Notes: generated from the letters alone by a model not told the origin. Numbered from the stretch's first letter, positions 1 to 8,479 are shown. The stretch: DNA of 64,000 nt from CAWABB01 sp963780165 (GCA_963780165.1 CAWABB010000006.1:62001-126000); one strand, 5' to 3'. Numbers and translations are program-made.

Positions 1-47
1 ATGAATTTTACCTTGGGCATTCGAAGACCGTCAATGTACCCGCGCGC

Positions 48-1808
48 TCATGTGTTCTGCCGGCCAAGAAGCCTGGCGACTGCAGACGCGGTCCGGGTGT
101 TCAGGACGTCCCCTGCACGGAGCCAGCCTTTGCGCGCAACCCCGACGCCAAAGGGAACATCCCGCAGCCCCTCCACCGAATGCGCGTCGGGATTGATGCT
201 GATCATCACGCCCTTGTCCCGCGCATGCCTGCAGAGCCGCCAGTCGAGATCCAGCCGCATCGGATGCGCGTTGATCTCGATCATCTTCCCGTAATCCGCG
301 GCCGCCTGGATCACTTCCAGCATGTTGATCGGGTACGCATCGCGGGAAAGCAGGAGCCGGCCCGTCGGGTGGCCGAGCATCGTCACATACTTGTTCTTCA
401 GCGCCTTCACGATCCGGCGCGTCATGTCCTTCTCGCTCATCTTGAAGCTGCTGTGCACGGAGACGACGACATAATCGAACGTGGCCAGGACGCTCTCCGG
501 CCAATCCAGCGACCCGTCCGGGAGGATGTCGCACTCCGTTCCTTTGAACACCCGGAACTTCTTCAGCTTCGCGTTGAGCGCGTCGATATCCTTCTGCTGC
601 GCCTTCACCTTCGCGACGGACAGTCCTCCCGCATACGCGGCCACCTTGCTGTGGTCGGCGATGCCGAGGTACTCCCACCCCAGCTCCTGAGCCCCTCTGA
701 CCATCTCCTCCAGCGTGTTCACCCCGTCGCTGGCAGTTGTGTGGCAGTGGAATGTCCCTTTGATATCCGCCTCTTCAATCAGCTCGGGCAGTGCATCCTT
801 CTCGGCTGCTTCGATCTCCCCGAAATCCTCCCGCAGTTCAGGCGGCACGTACGCGAGCTTCAGGGCCTTATAAATGTCGGCCTCTTCCTTGCACGCAACC
901 ACGGTCTTTGTCTTGCCGCGCGCGCCTTCGTCGCCGAGTTTCGAGAACCCGTACTCGTTCAGGCTCCAGCCGAAGTCCTTCGCGCGCGTCCGGAGAGCGA
1001 CGTTGTGCTCCTTGCTGCCGGTGAAGTAGTTGAGCGCGAAAGGGTACTCATTGTCTGCGACGATCCGAAGGTCGCACTGGATGCCGCCCTCAAGCGTAAC
1101 GCTCGACTTGGTCTCGCCTCTGGCGATGACCGCGCCGACGAGGTCATGCGAGACGAAGGCCTCCATGATCCGCTCCCTGTCACGGTCCTTCGCGCTGACG
1201 ACGATATCGATGTCGCCGATGACTTCCTTGCGGCGGCGGAGGCTCCCTGCCACTTCCGCGCGATCGACGCCGCGCACGCCCCTGACATGTGTGAGCATTG
1301 TCGCGGCCGGACCGGCGGCCACGGGGTACAACGATTTTTCGGCGCGATGTCGCAGGCTGTCGATTCCGGCGAGGATATTCTCCTGTGTCTTCGCTCCGAA
1401 TCCTTCAAGTTTGGAGAGCCGGTCAGCCTTCGCGGCAGCTTCCAGCACATCGATCGTGGTGATCTTCAGCTTCTCGTACAGGATCTTCACGCGCTTCGGC
1501 CCGAGACCCTGGATCCGGAGCATCTCGAGGAGCCCGGGAGGGAGCGACTTTTTCAGTGTCTCGTACTCGGCCGAACTCCCCGTCCGCACCATATCAGAGA
1601 TGATCTCGGCAATGCTTTTGCCGATCCCCTTGATCTCGGTCAGCCGGCCCTGCTCGACCAGGACGCCGAGGTCATCGGTGACGCCCTCGAGGACACGTGC
1701 GGCGTTGTGAAAGGCTCTGGACTTGAACGGATTCGCCCCCTGGAGTTCCAGGAGCGTCCCCATCTCTTCCAGATGCAGCGCGATCCGTTTTTTGTCAGCT
1801 CGTTCCAT
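48..1808 (-). CDS. polX: DNA polymerase/3'-5' exonuclease PolX
   Basis: Family X DNA polymerase fused to a PHP phosphoesterase, used in gap filling and base-excision repair (family knowledge). About 586 residues, the normal bacterial PolX length. In order: N-terminal helix-hairpin-helix region (about 1-160, with two GIGK/GLGPK-type turns), a nucleotidyltransferase palm with GSLRRRKE and the DID metal pair (D199, D201) plus D246, then a C-terminal PHP domain opening with HCH (H354, H356) and IADHSK. I chose the ATG at 1808 (MERADKKRIA) because the longer frame would overlap the neighbouring membrane gene; no strong ribosome site is visible. The usual GSxRRG motif has Arg in place of the last Gly. 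Last gene of a minus-strand run starting at icd. Confidence 0.95.
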   Translation of the reverse strand: MERADKKRIALHLEEMGTLLELQGANPFKSRAFHNAARVLEGVTDDLGVLVEQGRLTEIKGIGKSIAEIISDMVRTGSSAEYETLKKSLPPGLLEMLRIQGLGPKRVKILYEKLKITTIDVLEAAAKADRLSKLEGFGAKTQENILAGIDSLRHRAEKSLYPVAAGPAATMLTHVRGVRGVDRAEVAGSLRRRKEVIGDIDIVVSAKDRDRERIMEAFVSHDLVGAVIARGETKSSVTLEGGIQCDLRIVADNEYPFALNYFTGSKEHNVALRTRAKDFGWSLNEYGFSKLGDEGARGKTKTVVACKEEADIYKALKLAYVPPELREDFGEIEAAEKDALPELIEEADIKGTFHCHTTASDGVNTLEEMVRGAQELGWEYLGIADHSKVAAYAGGLSVAKVKAQQKDIDALNAKLKKFRVFKGTECDILPDGSLDWPESVLATFDYVVVSVHSSFKMSEKDMTRRIVKALKNKYVTMLGHPTGRLLLSRDAYPINMLEVIQAAADYGKMIEINAHPMRLDLDWRLCRHARDKGVMISINPDAHSVEGLRDVPFGVGVARKGWLRAGDVLNTRTASAVARLLGRQNT

Positions 1809-1846
1809 AGGAAGCAGGTGTCGCCGGGGTGACCCGGCTCCACGAC

Positions 1847-2284
1847 TCAATATTGTCGTACACGATTCTTCTCTCGCCGCCACTTTGTGAGCGCGAACGG
1901 CAGCGCACCCAGCGACCCGAGCAACGCACCGAGGATTGTCATGAGAAGGAGGGCCACAAGGACCGTCAGCAGGGGCAAGTCCGACCCGGGAGAGAAGACC
2001 TGGACAATCCCGCCGCCAAGCGCATAGGCGAAGCCGGTCAGCGCGCCTCCGAGGAGGCCGGCGCCGAACGAAGCCACCCAGGCCGCGAGCGCACCGGCGA
2101 TGACCGTAAGGAGAAACGGGACAATCCCCGCATCCGCGATATCAGGCGATCTCAATCCCCCGCGTTCGAGCGCTGCGGCAATTCCGAACGAGAGGACGGC
2201 CATGACGACGTAGACAAGCGCCAGAGGCTTCCGGGAGGCCGATGCTGTCGGCTGAATCGATGTAGGAATCGCCGTAATGTTCAC
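1847..2284 (-). CDS. small integral membrane protein, function unknown
   Basis: 145 residues starting with GTG. After a polar N-terminus of about 20 residues there are four hydrophobic segments (about 21-38, 53-70, 72-95 and 104-130) rich in Gly and Ala, then a short basic tail (KWRREKNR), which suggests a cytoplasmic C-terminus. I do not recognise a family. It lies between dusB and polX on the same strand, 38 bp before polX, with its own candidate promoter just upstream. Confidence 0.75.
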   Translation of the reverse strand: MNITAIPTSIQPTASASRKPLALVYVVMAVLSFGIAAALERGGLRSPDIADAGIVPFLLTVIAGALAAWVASFGAGLLGGALTGFAYALGGGIVQVFSPGSDLPLLTVLVALLLMTILGALLGSLGALPFALTKWRREKNRVRQY

Positions 2285-2305
2285 GAATGAGGGCCCAAAC
2301 CAAAA

Positions 2306-2334
2306 ACTTTAAAGAGATTTGCAGCGAGAGTCAA
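2306..2334 (-). promoter_or_regulatory. candidate sigma-70 promoter
   Basis: Read on the minus strand: TTGACT, 17 bp, TAAAGT. The -10 ends about 20 bp before the GTG of the membrane protein at 2284, and the -35 overlaps the last codons of dusB. Would let the membrane gene and polX be transcribed separately from dusB. Confidence 0.45.
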
Positions 2335-3359
2335 GGTTGCAGCGCTTGCTGATGAACCTCGTGCGGGAGCCCCTCCACCTCGGGGATCCGGCCATGAGGG
2401 TAGGTCTCCAGCAGACCCTCGAGGAAGCGATCGATTTCGGCTTTCTGGGTGAACGTCATGAGGCCGGCCCTGATCCTTGCCATCATCGGCATGTGCCGGA
2501 GGTAGCCGGCGTAGTGCTTCCGCATTTCGAGGACGCCGACGCGTTCGCCCTTGTAGTCGATGGCGAGATCCAGGTGTTCCCGGAGCGTTTGTACGCGCTC
2601 TTCCAGCGTCGCTTCGGGCAGGAGCTCTCCGGTCTTCAGAAAGTGTTTTGCCTCGCGGAAGATCCAGGGGTTGAGGATGGCCCCGCGCCCGATCATCACC
2701 GCGTCGGCTCCGGTCGTCGCCAGGACGGACGCCACATGTTCCGGCGTCACGACGTCCCCGTTCACGATGACGGGAATGGAGACCGCTTCCTTCACGCGTG
2801 GAATCCAGCTATAGTCGACGGATCCCTTGTGCCCCTGATCGCGCGTGCGGCAGTGAATCGTGATCGCCTTGATGCCGACCTGCTCACACATTTTCGCGAC
2901 GTCCACGATCCTGATGCTCGCCGGATCCCACCCGAGACGCGTCTTCAGCGTCACGGGCGTTTTGACCGCGTTCACGACCGTGGCTGCGAGCCGTTCCATC
3001 TTCGGAATGTCGCGAAGAAGTCCGGCCCCGGCGCCGCGCATCGCGACGTCTTTCACCCAGCATCCGCAGTTGATGTCGATCAGGTCGGGCTGGAACGACT
3101 CCGCAATCTCCGCAGCGGCCGCCATCCGCTCGATCTCGCCGCCATAGATCTGGATGCCGAGCGGGCGTTCTTCCTCGCGGAAGAACATCTTCTTCTGCGT
3201 CTTCTTCGAGCCCCGGGAGAGCCCATCCGAGTTGACGAACTCGGTATAGACGATATCCGCCCCGAACCGCTTGCAGATCACACGGAACGGGAGATCGGTC
3301 ACGTCTTCCATCGGCGCGAGGAGGAGCCCCTTCTCGATATCAATTGAGCCAATCTTCAC
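2331..3359 (-). CDS. dusB: tRNA-dihydrouridine synthase (DusB-like)
   Basis: FMN enzyme reducing uridines in the tRNA D-loop (family knowledge). 342 residues, full length. The start GTGAAGATTGGC gives the typical N-terminus ending in LLAPMEDVTD. Later come the flavin-barrel motifs IQIYGG, KTRLGWD, HCRTRDQG and VMIGRGA. The catalytic Cys is C100. Its setting is unusual: DINCGCW rather than the common NxGCP form, so Phe/Tyr is replaced by C98 and Pro by W101. The coding start sits in a purine-rich repeat tract containing AAGGAG. Confidence 0.93.
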   Translation of the reverse strand: MKIGSIDIEKGLLLAPMEDVTDLPFRVICKRFGADIVYTEFVNSDGLSRGSKKTQKKMFFREEERPLGIQIYGGEIERMAAAAEIAESFQPDLIDINCGCWVKDVAMRGAGAGLLRDIPKMERLAATVVNAVKTPVTLKTRLGWDPASIRIVDVAKMCEQVGIKAITIHCRTRDQGHKGSVDYSWIPRVKEAVSIPVIVNGDVVTPEHVASVLATTGADAVMIGRGAILNPWIFREAKHFLKTGELLPEATLEERVQTLREHLDLAIDYKGERVGVLEMRKHYAGYLRHMPMMARIRAGLMTFTQKAEIDRFLEGLLETYPHGRIPEVEGLPHEVHQQALQP

Positions 3360-3450
3360 AGCTCCTTCACTCCTTCACTGCTTGATCTCTTCACTCCCTG
3401 ACTTCTTATTGCCTTCACTTCTGCCGTCGCCCGCTCGTTTACTCCTTAAC
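3360..3450. repeat. purine-rich (minus strand) degenerate tandem tract
   Basis: On the minus strand the leader of dusB is made of repeated GTGAAGGA-type units (AGTGAAGGAGTGAAGGAG and variants). It is low complexity and has no open frame. A similar G/A tract lies at 35560-35635. The rest of the gap up to 3498 shows nothing recognisable. Confidence 0.55.
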
Positions 3451-3498
3451 ACATGCACCTCACGCCTCCCGGCAATCCTGAGTCCCCCGCGTCCTCGT

Positions 3499-4365
3499 TC
3501 AACCTTTTCTTGCCTGCTTCAGCAGCCCCAGCCCGGTCTTCCAGTTGTACTTCAGCAGTGTGAACAACCGGAGCGGCAGCAAGGGACCGAGCGAGGACGA
3601 CGGGCCGGGGTAGTGCGCGCGGATGGCCAGGCCCGCCGCCGGGCCCTTTGTCGCCACGAACACCGGCTGGCGCGTGATCCCCTCCTGCCTCACCTCCAGA
3701 TCCAGATGGCACACAGAATATCCGACACTCGTGAGGAGGTCGAGCAGATCGCGGCCGTATTTCCTGTACGTCAGGGTCAGTCCGCCCCCGCCGTGGTATT
3801 CCGGTTCGAGGAGGTGGACATCCATCGGGCCGCTTGTGTCGACCCGCCTGAGTGTCTGTGGCCGCTCATGGTCATACGGGACCGTGAGCACCAGCGAACC
3901 GCCAGGCTTCAGGACGCGGAAGATCTCCCTGTATCCCTGGTCATCCTTCCGGACGTGCTCGAACACGTCAGACGCGATCACGACGTCGAAGTGATTGTCG
4001 GCGAAATGCAGCTTCTGGAAATCGGCATATTCCGTCGGCTGCTTCCCCTCCGCGATCTTCGTCTCGTCGTACTCCGTGGCGTAGTATTCGAACAGCTCTT
4101 TCATCATCGCAGGATAGGAGCCGCGGGCGCTCGATTCCAGGATTTTGATCGCCCGGTCTGGCTTCCACTGAAAGAGCGGCGTGCCGGTGCGCCCGAGGAG
4201 CATGCCCAGCGTGTGCACGACGGCTCGATGGCGGCTCGATGCGCCGCAGTTGCGGCACTGCGTGCCTTCCCGCGTCTGCTCGGGATTCAAGAAGGCGCCG
4301 CTGCGTCCGCAGATCGTGCACTGCCCTGCCGGAATCGGCGAGGCATCCTGATACGAATGTATCAC
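3499..4365 (-). CDS. SAM-dependent methyltransferase with N-terminal zinc ribbon
   Basis: 288 residues beginning with GTG. A small zinc-ribbon-like module (C16, C19, C37, C40) precedes a class I Rossmann methyltransferase: the helix ILESSARGSYPA, then FDVVIASDVFEHV and FRVLKPGGSLVLTVP, the usual methyltransferase-11 pattern. Related proteins are often found in sugar or cell-surface modification clusters, but nothing here identifies the substrate. The start overlaps the icd stop by 4 bp (GTGA), so the two are translationally coupled. Confidence 0.85.
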   Translation of the reverse strand: MIHSYQDASPIPAGQCTICGRSGAFLNPEQTREGTQCRNCGASSRHRAVVHTLGMLLGRTGTPLFQWKPDRAIKILESSARGSYPAMMKELFEYYATEYDETKIAEGKQPTEYADFQKLHFADNHFDVVIASDVFEHVRKDDQGYREIFRVLKPGGSLVLTVPYDHERPQTLRRVDTSGPMDVHLLEPEYHGGGGLTLTYRKYGRDLLDLLTSVGYSVCHLDLEVRQEGITRQPVFVATKGPAAGLAIRAHYPGPSSSLGPLLPLRLFTLLKYNWKTGLGLLKQARKG

Positions 4366-5378
4366 GCCTTCTCCATCGTGCGGATGATCTCCTCGCCCAT
4401 CTCCCGCGTCCCCACAGGCGACGCCGGGTTCAGGTCGCGCGTCACTCCCTTGCCGGAGCGGATGACTTCCTGCACCGCCTTCTCGATTCTGTCGGCAGCC
4501 TTGTCTTCCCCCAGATGGCGGAGCATCATGACGCCCCCCAGGATCAGAGCGGCCGGGTTGGCGATATTCTTGCCCGCGATGTCGGGGGCGCTCCCATGGA
4601 CCGCTTCGAAGATCGCCGCTTCATATCCGATGTTCCCTCCGGGCGCGAGGCCGAGGCCGCCGACCAGCCCGGATGCGAGGTCCGACAGAATATCCCCGAA
4701 GAGATTCGTCGTGACGATCACATCGAACTGATACGGGTTGATGACCATCTGCATCGCCATGTTGTCGACGATCTTGTCGTCGCTCTGGAGGTCGGGATAC
4801 TTCTTACCCATTTCCCTCGCGACGTCCAGGAACAGTCCGCCCGTGTACTTCAGGATGTTCGCCTTGTGCACGGTCGTGACTTTTTTCCGCCCGTGGGTTC
4901 TGGCGTACTCGTAGGCGTACTTGAGAATCCGCTCGGAGCCTGAGCGGGTGACGATCCCGATCGTTTCGGCGGCGCTTCGTGCGGGGTCGATATAGTGTTC
5001 GATGCCGGCATAGAACTCCTCGGTGTTCTCGCGGACGATCACCAGGTCGATGCCGGCGTACCTGGATTTGACTCCCTCGAACGATCGCGCCGGCCGGATG
5101 TTCGCGTACAGGTCGAACTCTTTCCGGAGTGCGACGTTGACGCTCCGGAACCCCGAGCCCACTGGCGTTGTCAGCGGCCCCTTAAGGGCGACCTTGTTCT
5201 TCGAGATCGAGTCGAGGACGTGTTGCGGGAGAGGGTCCTTGTATTTGTCGATGGCCGGGAGGCCCGCCTCCTGCAGCTCCCATTCGATGTCGGCGCCGGA
5301 GGCCTTGATGACGTTGACCGCGACTTCAGCGATGCTGGGGCCGATGCCGTCGCCGGGGATCAGTGTGACTGTATGCAT
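4362..5378 (-). CDS. icd: isocitrate/isopropylmalate-family dehydrogenase (probably NAD-dependent isocitrate dehydrogenase)
   Basis: 338 residues, a complete member of the beta-decarboxylating dehydrogenase family. Visible motifs: LIPGDGIGP at the N-terminus, the substrate loop TPVGSGFRSVNVALRK, ANIRPARSF, VIVRENTEEFYAGIEH, the metal-binding aspartates in NLFGDILSDLASGL and the cofactor loop AVHGSAPDIAGKNIANP. A GSAPDIAGK loop followed by NPAALIL is typical of NAD-linked, short-type isocitrate dehydrogenases. Isopropylmalate dehydrogenase is unlikely because no leu genes are nearby and the substrate loop is of the isocitrate type. TCA-cycle enzyme, cytoplasmic. First gene of its run. Confidence 0.88.
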   Translation of the reverse strand: MHTVTLIPGDGIGPSIAEVAVNVIKASGADIEWELQEAGLPAIDKYKDPLPQHVLDSISKNKVALKGPLTTPVGSGFRSVNVALRKEFDLYANIRPARSFEGVKSRYAGIDLVIVRENTEEFYAGIEHYIDPARSAAETIGIVTRSGSERILKYAYEYARTHGRKKVTTVHKANILKYTGGLFLDVAREMGKKYPDLQSDDKIVDNMAMQMVINPYQFDVIVTTNLFGDILSDLASGLVGGLGLAPGGNIGYEAAIFEAVHGSAPDIAGKNIANPAALILGGVMMLRHLGEDKAADRIEKAVQEVIRSGKGVTRDLNPASPVGTREMGEEIIRTMEKA

Positions 5379-5425
5379 GGTGGAGGAAAGAAAGTCGATG
5401 GAAACGGGCGTTTTTTCGGTTTATT

Positions 5426-5454
5426 AAGGTACGGAAATGCCGGAGGACATCCAA
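5426..5454 (-). promoter_or_regulatory. candidate icd promoter
   Basis: Minus strand: TTGGAT, 17 bp, TACCTT, about 47 bp before the icd ATG. A run of ten G (minus strand) lies 7 bp upstream of the -35. Confidence 0.45.
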
Positions 5455-5461
5455 GGAATCA

Positions 5462-5471
5462 CCCCCCCCCC
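5462..5471. repeat. homopolymer C10 (G10 on the minus strand)
   Basis: Ten consecutive C between the divergent icd gene and the small gene at 5680. It sits just upstream of the icd -35 hexamer. A GC hairpin (5483-5502) follows. Such runs are prone to slippage. Confidence 0.9.
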
Positions 5472-5559
5472 TCGGCGCGCCTGGCCCCGTCAGGCCGGGG
5501 CCCTGGGCAATGCAAAAGAGGTAGTCCCGGCGGAAGGCCCGCGCGAGCGATGGGTTAGA

Positions 5560-5588
5560 TTGACAAGAGGCGTGCACGCGTCTATATT
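5560..5588 (+). promoter_or_regulatory. strong sigma-70 type promoter
   Basis: TTGACA, 17 bp, TATATT: the best consensus match in the window. The spacer carries a 10-bp palindrome, GCGTGCACGC (5570-5579), that could be an operator. The next gene starts at 5680, which leaves a leader of about 85 nt. Confidence 0.7.
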
Positions 5589-5679
5589 AGCCATGCCCTC
5601 TCACGCAGCCGGCCCCCGAAAGCACACGCTTCTTTTCTTGCGGACCTGCTATGAGGAGTTCCTGGAAGGAAGGAGTGCC

Positions 5680-5871
5680 ATGGACAAAAACAATACACCT
5701 GACCCAAAGGCCGCTCGCAATGCACGGTTCGGCTCCGGCCTTGGCATAGGCATCGCCCTGGGTGTCGCGCTCGGTGTCGCCATGGGCAACATCGGTGCCG
5801 GCATTGCGATCGGCATCGCCTTCGGTGCGGGTATCGGGACGGTGCTGAGGAACAAGAGGGAGAAGAAGTGA
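5680..5871 (+). CDS. glycine-zipper small membrane protein
   Basis: 63 residues. The ATG has a good ribosome site (AAGGAG, 6-7 bp upstream). A polar N-terminus of about 19 residues is followed by one long Gly/Ala/Ile/Val stretch (about 20-55) with GxGxGxAxG spacing, a glycine zipper, then a basic tail (RNKREKK). This pattern suits an oligomerising membrane peptide. It is also seen in glycine-zipper lipoproteins and some pore-forming peptides, but I cannot name a family. It is driven by the strongest promoter in the window and ends 9 bp before the comM relic. Confidence 0.7.
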   Translation: MDKNNTPDPKAARNARFGSGLGIGIALGVALGVAMGNIGAGIAIGIAFGAGIGTVLRNKREKK

Positions 5872-5879
5872 AGGTTTTG

Positions 5880-5957
5880 CTACACGACGAGGTTCCTGTC
5901 GAGCGCGCGGTACTGTATCGCCTCGTTCACGTGCTCCGGCCGGATGCCGGCCGAGGC
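5880..5957 (-). pseudogene. relic of a comM 3' end
   Basis: Read on the minus strand these 78 bp encode 25 residues plus stop, containing IRPEHVNEAIQYRALDRN, matching the C-terminus of the intact ComM (IRPEHVSEAIQYRSLDRS). In DNA, 35 of 37 bases are identical between 5911-5947 and 8508-8544. Upstream of residue 1 the similarity stops abruptly and the frame has a stop, so only the gene tail remains. The fragment and comM lie in the same orientation and bracket the two exported-protein genes. Confidence 0.8.
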
Positions 5958-6072
5958 TTCTATACTCTATTGCCCCGCCGGTGTGCTTGGAGCGAATATC
6001 AGCACGTTCGGCGGAGCGCGATTCTTCTTGTTGCGAGCAGGAGCCGCTCGTCTACGCCGGGCTTTGCCGCTC

Positions 6073-7587
6073 TTACCTCAACGCGACCAGTACGCTTATC
6101 ACCGCTGAGCCTGACTCTACTCCCTCCAGGGCTTTCCCGAGTATCGCGCCGGGCGGATAGAACTCGATGCCTTCGATAAGACGAGGAGTCGCTTTCATCG
6201 CGTGGCCGGGAGTGCCTGATGTGGTGAGAAGGTCTCCGGGGTGGACGGGACCGTTTTCGCATGTGACTTTTGTCGGAACAATACCCGTGATGGCAACCGG
6301 TATGTCGTCAGGATCGAGGCGTGTGGTGCCATTCTTGTCAGCACCAAGGACACCGGGCCGCGTGGAATAGACCCCGACCACTGCATGATCGTATGCTCGA
6401 GCGGACTTCACAACCGTCTTGCCACCGTTGTCTGCCAGCACCAGCACATCGCCTGGCTCGTAGAGATCCTTCCCCCCGTCAGCTTGAAAGGCCTCAGAAA
6501 AATCTGATCCCGCAACGTAGGTACCGGCGCTCGTAATGTGGAATTTCCTCGTGGCTGAATTCACCCCGTCCCACGCGACCCCCTCGACAAAGCTGACCGC
6601 TGAACTCGGATGTTGATGTAACTTGATCACCGGAGAGGTGTTCGACGCACTGGAATTGCGGAGCCATAGCACCTCGCCTGTCGAGGTGAAGTTCTCTGCA
6701 TGAACGGTTCCTGCATTCGAGGTGGCAGTTCCACTCCCCTTTACGAAGGAACCGACAGAAGCAGTTGAGCTGGCCGCCGAAGCCCTGAATGTCGGCTGGG
6801 CTGCACCGGTCCAGGTGTTTGTTAGCGACATCAACGGGGGAAGCGAAGAGGAGACGCCACTGTACGGAATAAGAAACCCGATGTGAATCGTGTCGGCATA
6901 GGTATACGAGATTAGGCCGTTTTGGGCAACGATGGTCACTGTATCGCGGACACCATTTACATTCGTGACCACTTGATTTGCAGCGATATCAACGGCGGTC
7001 AGTGCCCCATCGGCGACCTTGCTTCCTGTAATTGCGTTAGCAGGAACAGTCCCAGCGATGCGCGCGCTATCGACAACCCCCTGTTGCGGAGCCATCAGAG
7101 CAACCCGCGCCGTGTCAGCCTTCATCGCACTCCGTGCAGTGTCAGCCTTCATCGCACTCCGCGCGCTGTCAACATACGCTTGCAGAGGCGCACGTAGCGC
7201 GTACCGTGCGGTGTCGGCAGTTCCAGAGAAGAGACTGTGCCCGACGGATGTCAGGGGAACCCTTGGCGCAAGCTCCGGTCCGCCAGCCACCTGGATCCCC
7301 AGCCAATATGGTTGGTCAAAAGTCAATCCCGTGCCTATCACGACCTGATCACCAAGTGCTGTGTGGAACAGCCCTCGCTCGACAGGGAGGGTTTTCTGTT
7401 CACTCCAGATTGAAGCTCCCCCGCTCGGAACACTATACAGACTGAAGGTGAAAGTATAGGTCCCGTCAGGTTTGGGGTTTCCCAGACTGTCTGTAAGAAC
7501 GCCCTGGTACGAGATCGTGCGTGGAATCTGGGCTTCCGCAAATTGAATCGCCAACGAGGCAAGTAGTATGACTAAGAACCGAGTCAT
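6073..7587 (-). CDS. exported tail-fibre-like protein with heptad-type repeats
   Basis: 504 residues with a clear signal peptide (FLVILLASLAIQFAEA). The N-terminal domain (about 20-130: ISYQGVLTDSLGNP, then WLGIQVAGGPELAPRVPL) is of a kind common in secreted proteins of this group. A low-complexity stretch follows (about 130-185, SARSAMKADTAR units with a 27-bp tandem DNA repeat at 7112-7165), probably a coiled trimeric stalk. A C-terminal domain (about 365-504: EPGDVLVLADNG, PVAITGIVPTKV, GPVHPGDLLTTSGTPGHA) resembles the end module of phage-tail-like or adhesin proteins. No T9SS sorting tail is visible. Ribosome site AAAGGAG is 8 bp before the ATG. Probably cotranscribed with the T9SS gene upstream. 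Confidence 0.75.
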   Translation of the reverse strand: MTRFLVILLASLAIQFAEAQIPRTISYQGVLTDSLGNPKPDGTYTFTFSLYSVPSGGASIWSEQKTLPVERGLFHTALGDQVVIGTGLTFDQPYWLGIQVAGGPELAPRVPLTSVGHSLFSGTADTARYALRAPLQAYVDSARSAMKADTARSAMKADTARVALMAPQQGVVDSARIAGTVPANAITGSKVADGALTAVDIAANQVVTNVNGVRDTVTIVAQNGLISYTYADTIHIGFLIPYSGVSSSLPPLMSLTNTWTGAAQPTFRASAASSTASVGSFVKGSGTATSNAGTVHAENFTSTGEVLWLRNSSASNTSPVIKLHQHPSSAVSFVEGVAWDGVNSATRKFHITSAGTYVAGSDFSEAFQADGGKDLYEPGDVLVLADNGGKTVVKSARAYDHAVVGVYSTRPGVLGADKNGTTRLDPDDIPVAITGIVPTKVTCENGPVHPGDLLTTSGTPGHAMKATPRLIEGIEFYPPGAILGKALEGVESGSAVISVLVALR

Positions 7588-7623
7588 GAAGCACTCTCCT
7601 TTCTGAGCTCGTCCACCCTACAG

Positions 7624-8151
7624 TTATCGTATCACTATGAGTCTTCTCGTCTGAACGAACTGTCCTGCCCTCATTGTGTAGAAATACACCCCGCTAGAGA
7701 GCTCTTTCGCTTCGAACCGCTGGCTGTACATTCCTGGAGTCATGTCTTCGTCCATAAGAGTCCTCACATATTGGCCGAGGATGTTGTGCAGAACGAGCGT
7801 AACCTGGCATTGTGTCGGAACTGCAAAACGGATCGTGGTGGATGGATTGAACGGGTTGGGGTAGTTTTGGTAAAGCGCAAATTCCTTCGGCAATTCCTCC
7901 AATACATCAACGGAGGTCACCGGTCCGCGCAGCATCGTATCAACAAGGAAACCACCCGAGACCCAGGTGTTGCTGGATCCCACCGTGAAGACAAAGGATT
8001 GTCCCACAACCGATGTTATCCGCACATCGGCCCCCACCGAACTCTGAAATCCCATGTCGAGCGCCGACCAGTTGAGACGGCTATTCTGAGCCCGGACCAG
8101 CCACGACGGGAGAACTGCAAGAATCATTATGAACAGCGCGAGGGGTCTCAT
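7624..8151 (-). CDS. small secreted protein with T9SS C-terminal sorting domain
   Basis: 175 residues: a signal peptide (about 1-22), a short unassigned central part of about 65 residues, then a full type A sorting domain from about 92 (NYPNPFNPSTTIRF, ILGQYVRTL, SSGVYFYTM, RRLIVIR at the end). The domain directs export through the type IX system and attachment to the cell surface (family knowledge). AGGAGG precedes the ATG. It lies 36 bp upstream of the tail-fibre-like gene. Confidence 0.88.
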   Translation of the reverse strand: MRPLALFIMILAVLPSWLVRAQNSRLNWSALDMGFQSSVGADVRITSVVGQSFVFTVGSSNTWVSGGFLVDTMLRGPVTSVDVLEELPKEFALYQNYPNPFNPSTTIRFAVPTQCQVTLVLHNILGQYVRTLMDEDMTPGMYSQRFEAKELSSGVYFYTMRAGQFVQTRRLIVIR

Positions 8152-8398
8152 GTCCCTCCTTTCCCATCGTCATCGAAGGAGCACCCGTTTGCGAGTTGCT
8201 GAGGACGATCCATGCTTCAGAGTGGAGACTTGAAAAGGTAGGTCTACTGGTGTGAGACCAGGTGAGTCGAGTGCCTGAAATTTCGCGGTTGGGGAGAAAC
8301 GAGAGAGAGAGGTGCCCGGCACTTGAGGGTTCATAGACGTGTGTCCAAACGAAAAGAAGCCGGGAGTCTACTATGCATAAGAACAGAAGTACCTTTTC

Positions 8399-8427
8399 AT
8401 CATAGCAAGAATAATCTCCCCTTTCAA
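8399..8427 (-). promoter_or_regulatory. candidate promoter for the exported-protein pair
   Basis: Minus strand: TTGAAA, 17 bp, TATGAT, with a leader of about 240 nt to the gene starting at 8151. The 328-bp gap 8152-8479 holds no other convincing feature. Confidence 0.5.
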
Positions 8428-8479
8428 GGACAAACTTTGATTGTGCCGCTGAATCTTCGATCCAGGGACTTCCCCCTCC

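Noticed and set aside
180..1832. Long plus-strand open frame opposite polX
   Set aside because: It is the mirror of the PolX gene on GC-rich DNA; no recognisable domain, and PolX motifs occupy the minus strand throughout.
5483..5502. GC hairpin between icd and the glycine-zipper gene as a terminator
   Set aside because: No T run on either strand and both neighbours diverge from it, so there is nothing to terminate.
8340..8400. Ten-codon upstream peptide (MMKRYFCSYA) in the leader of the T9SS gene
   Set aside because: Too short to support without conservation data; no ribosome site.
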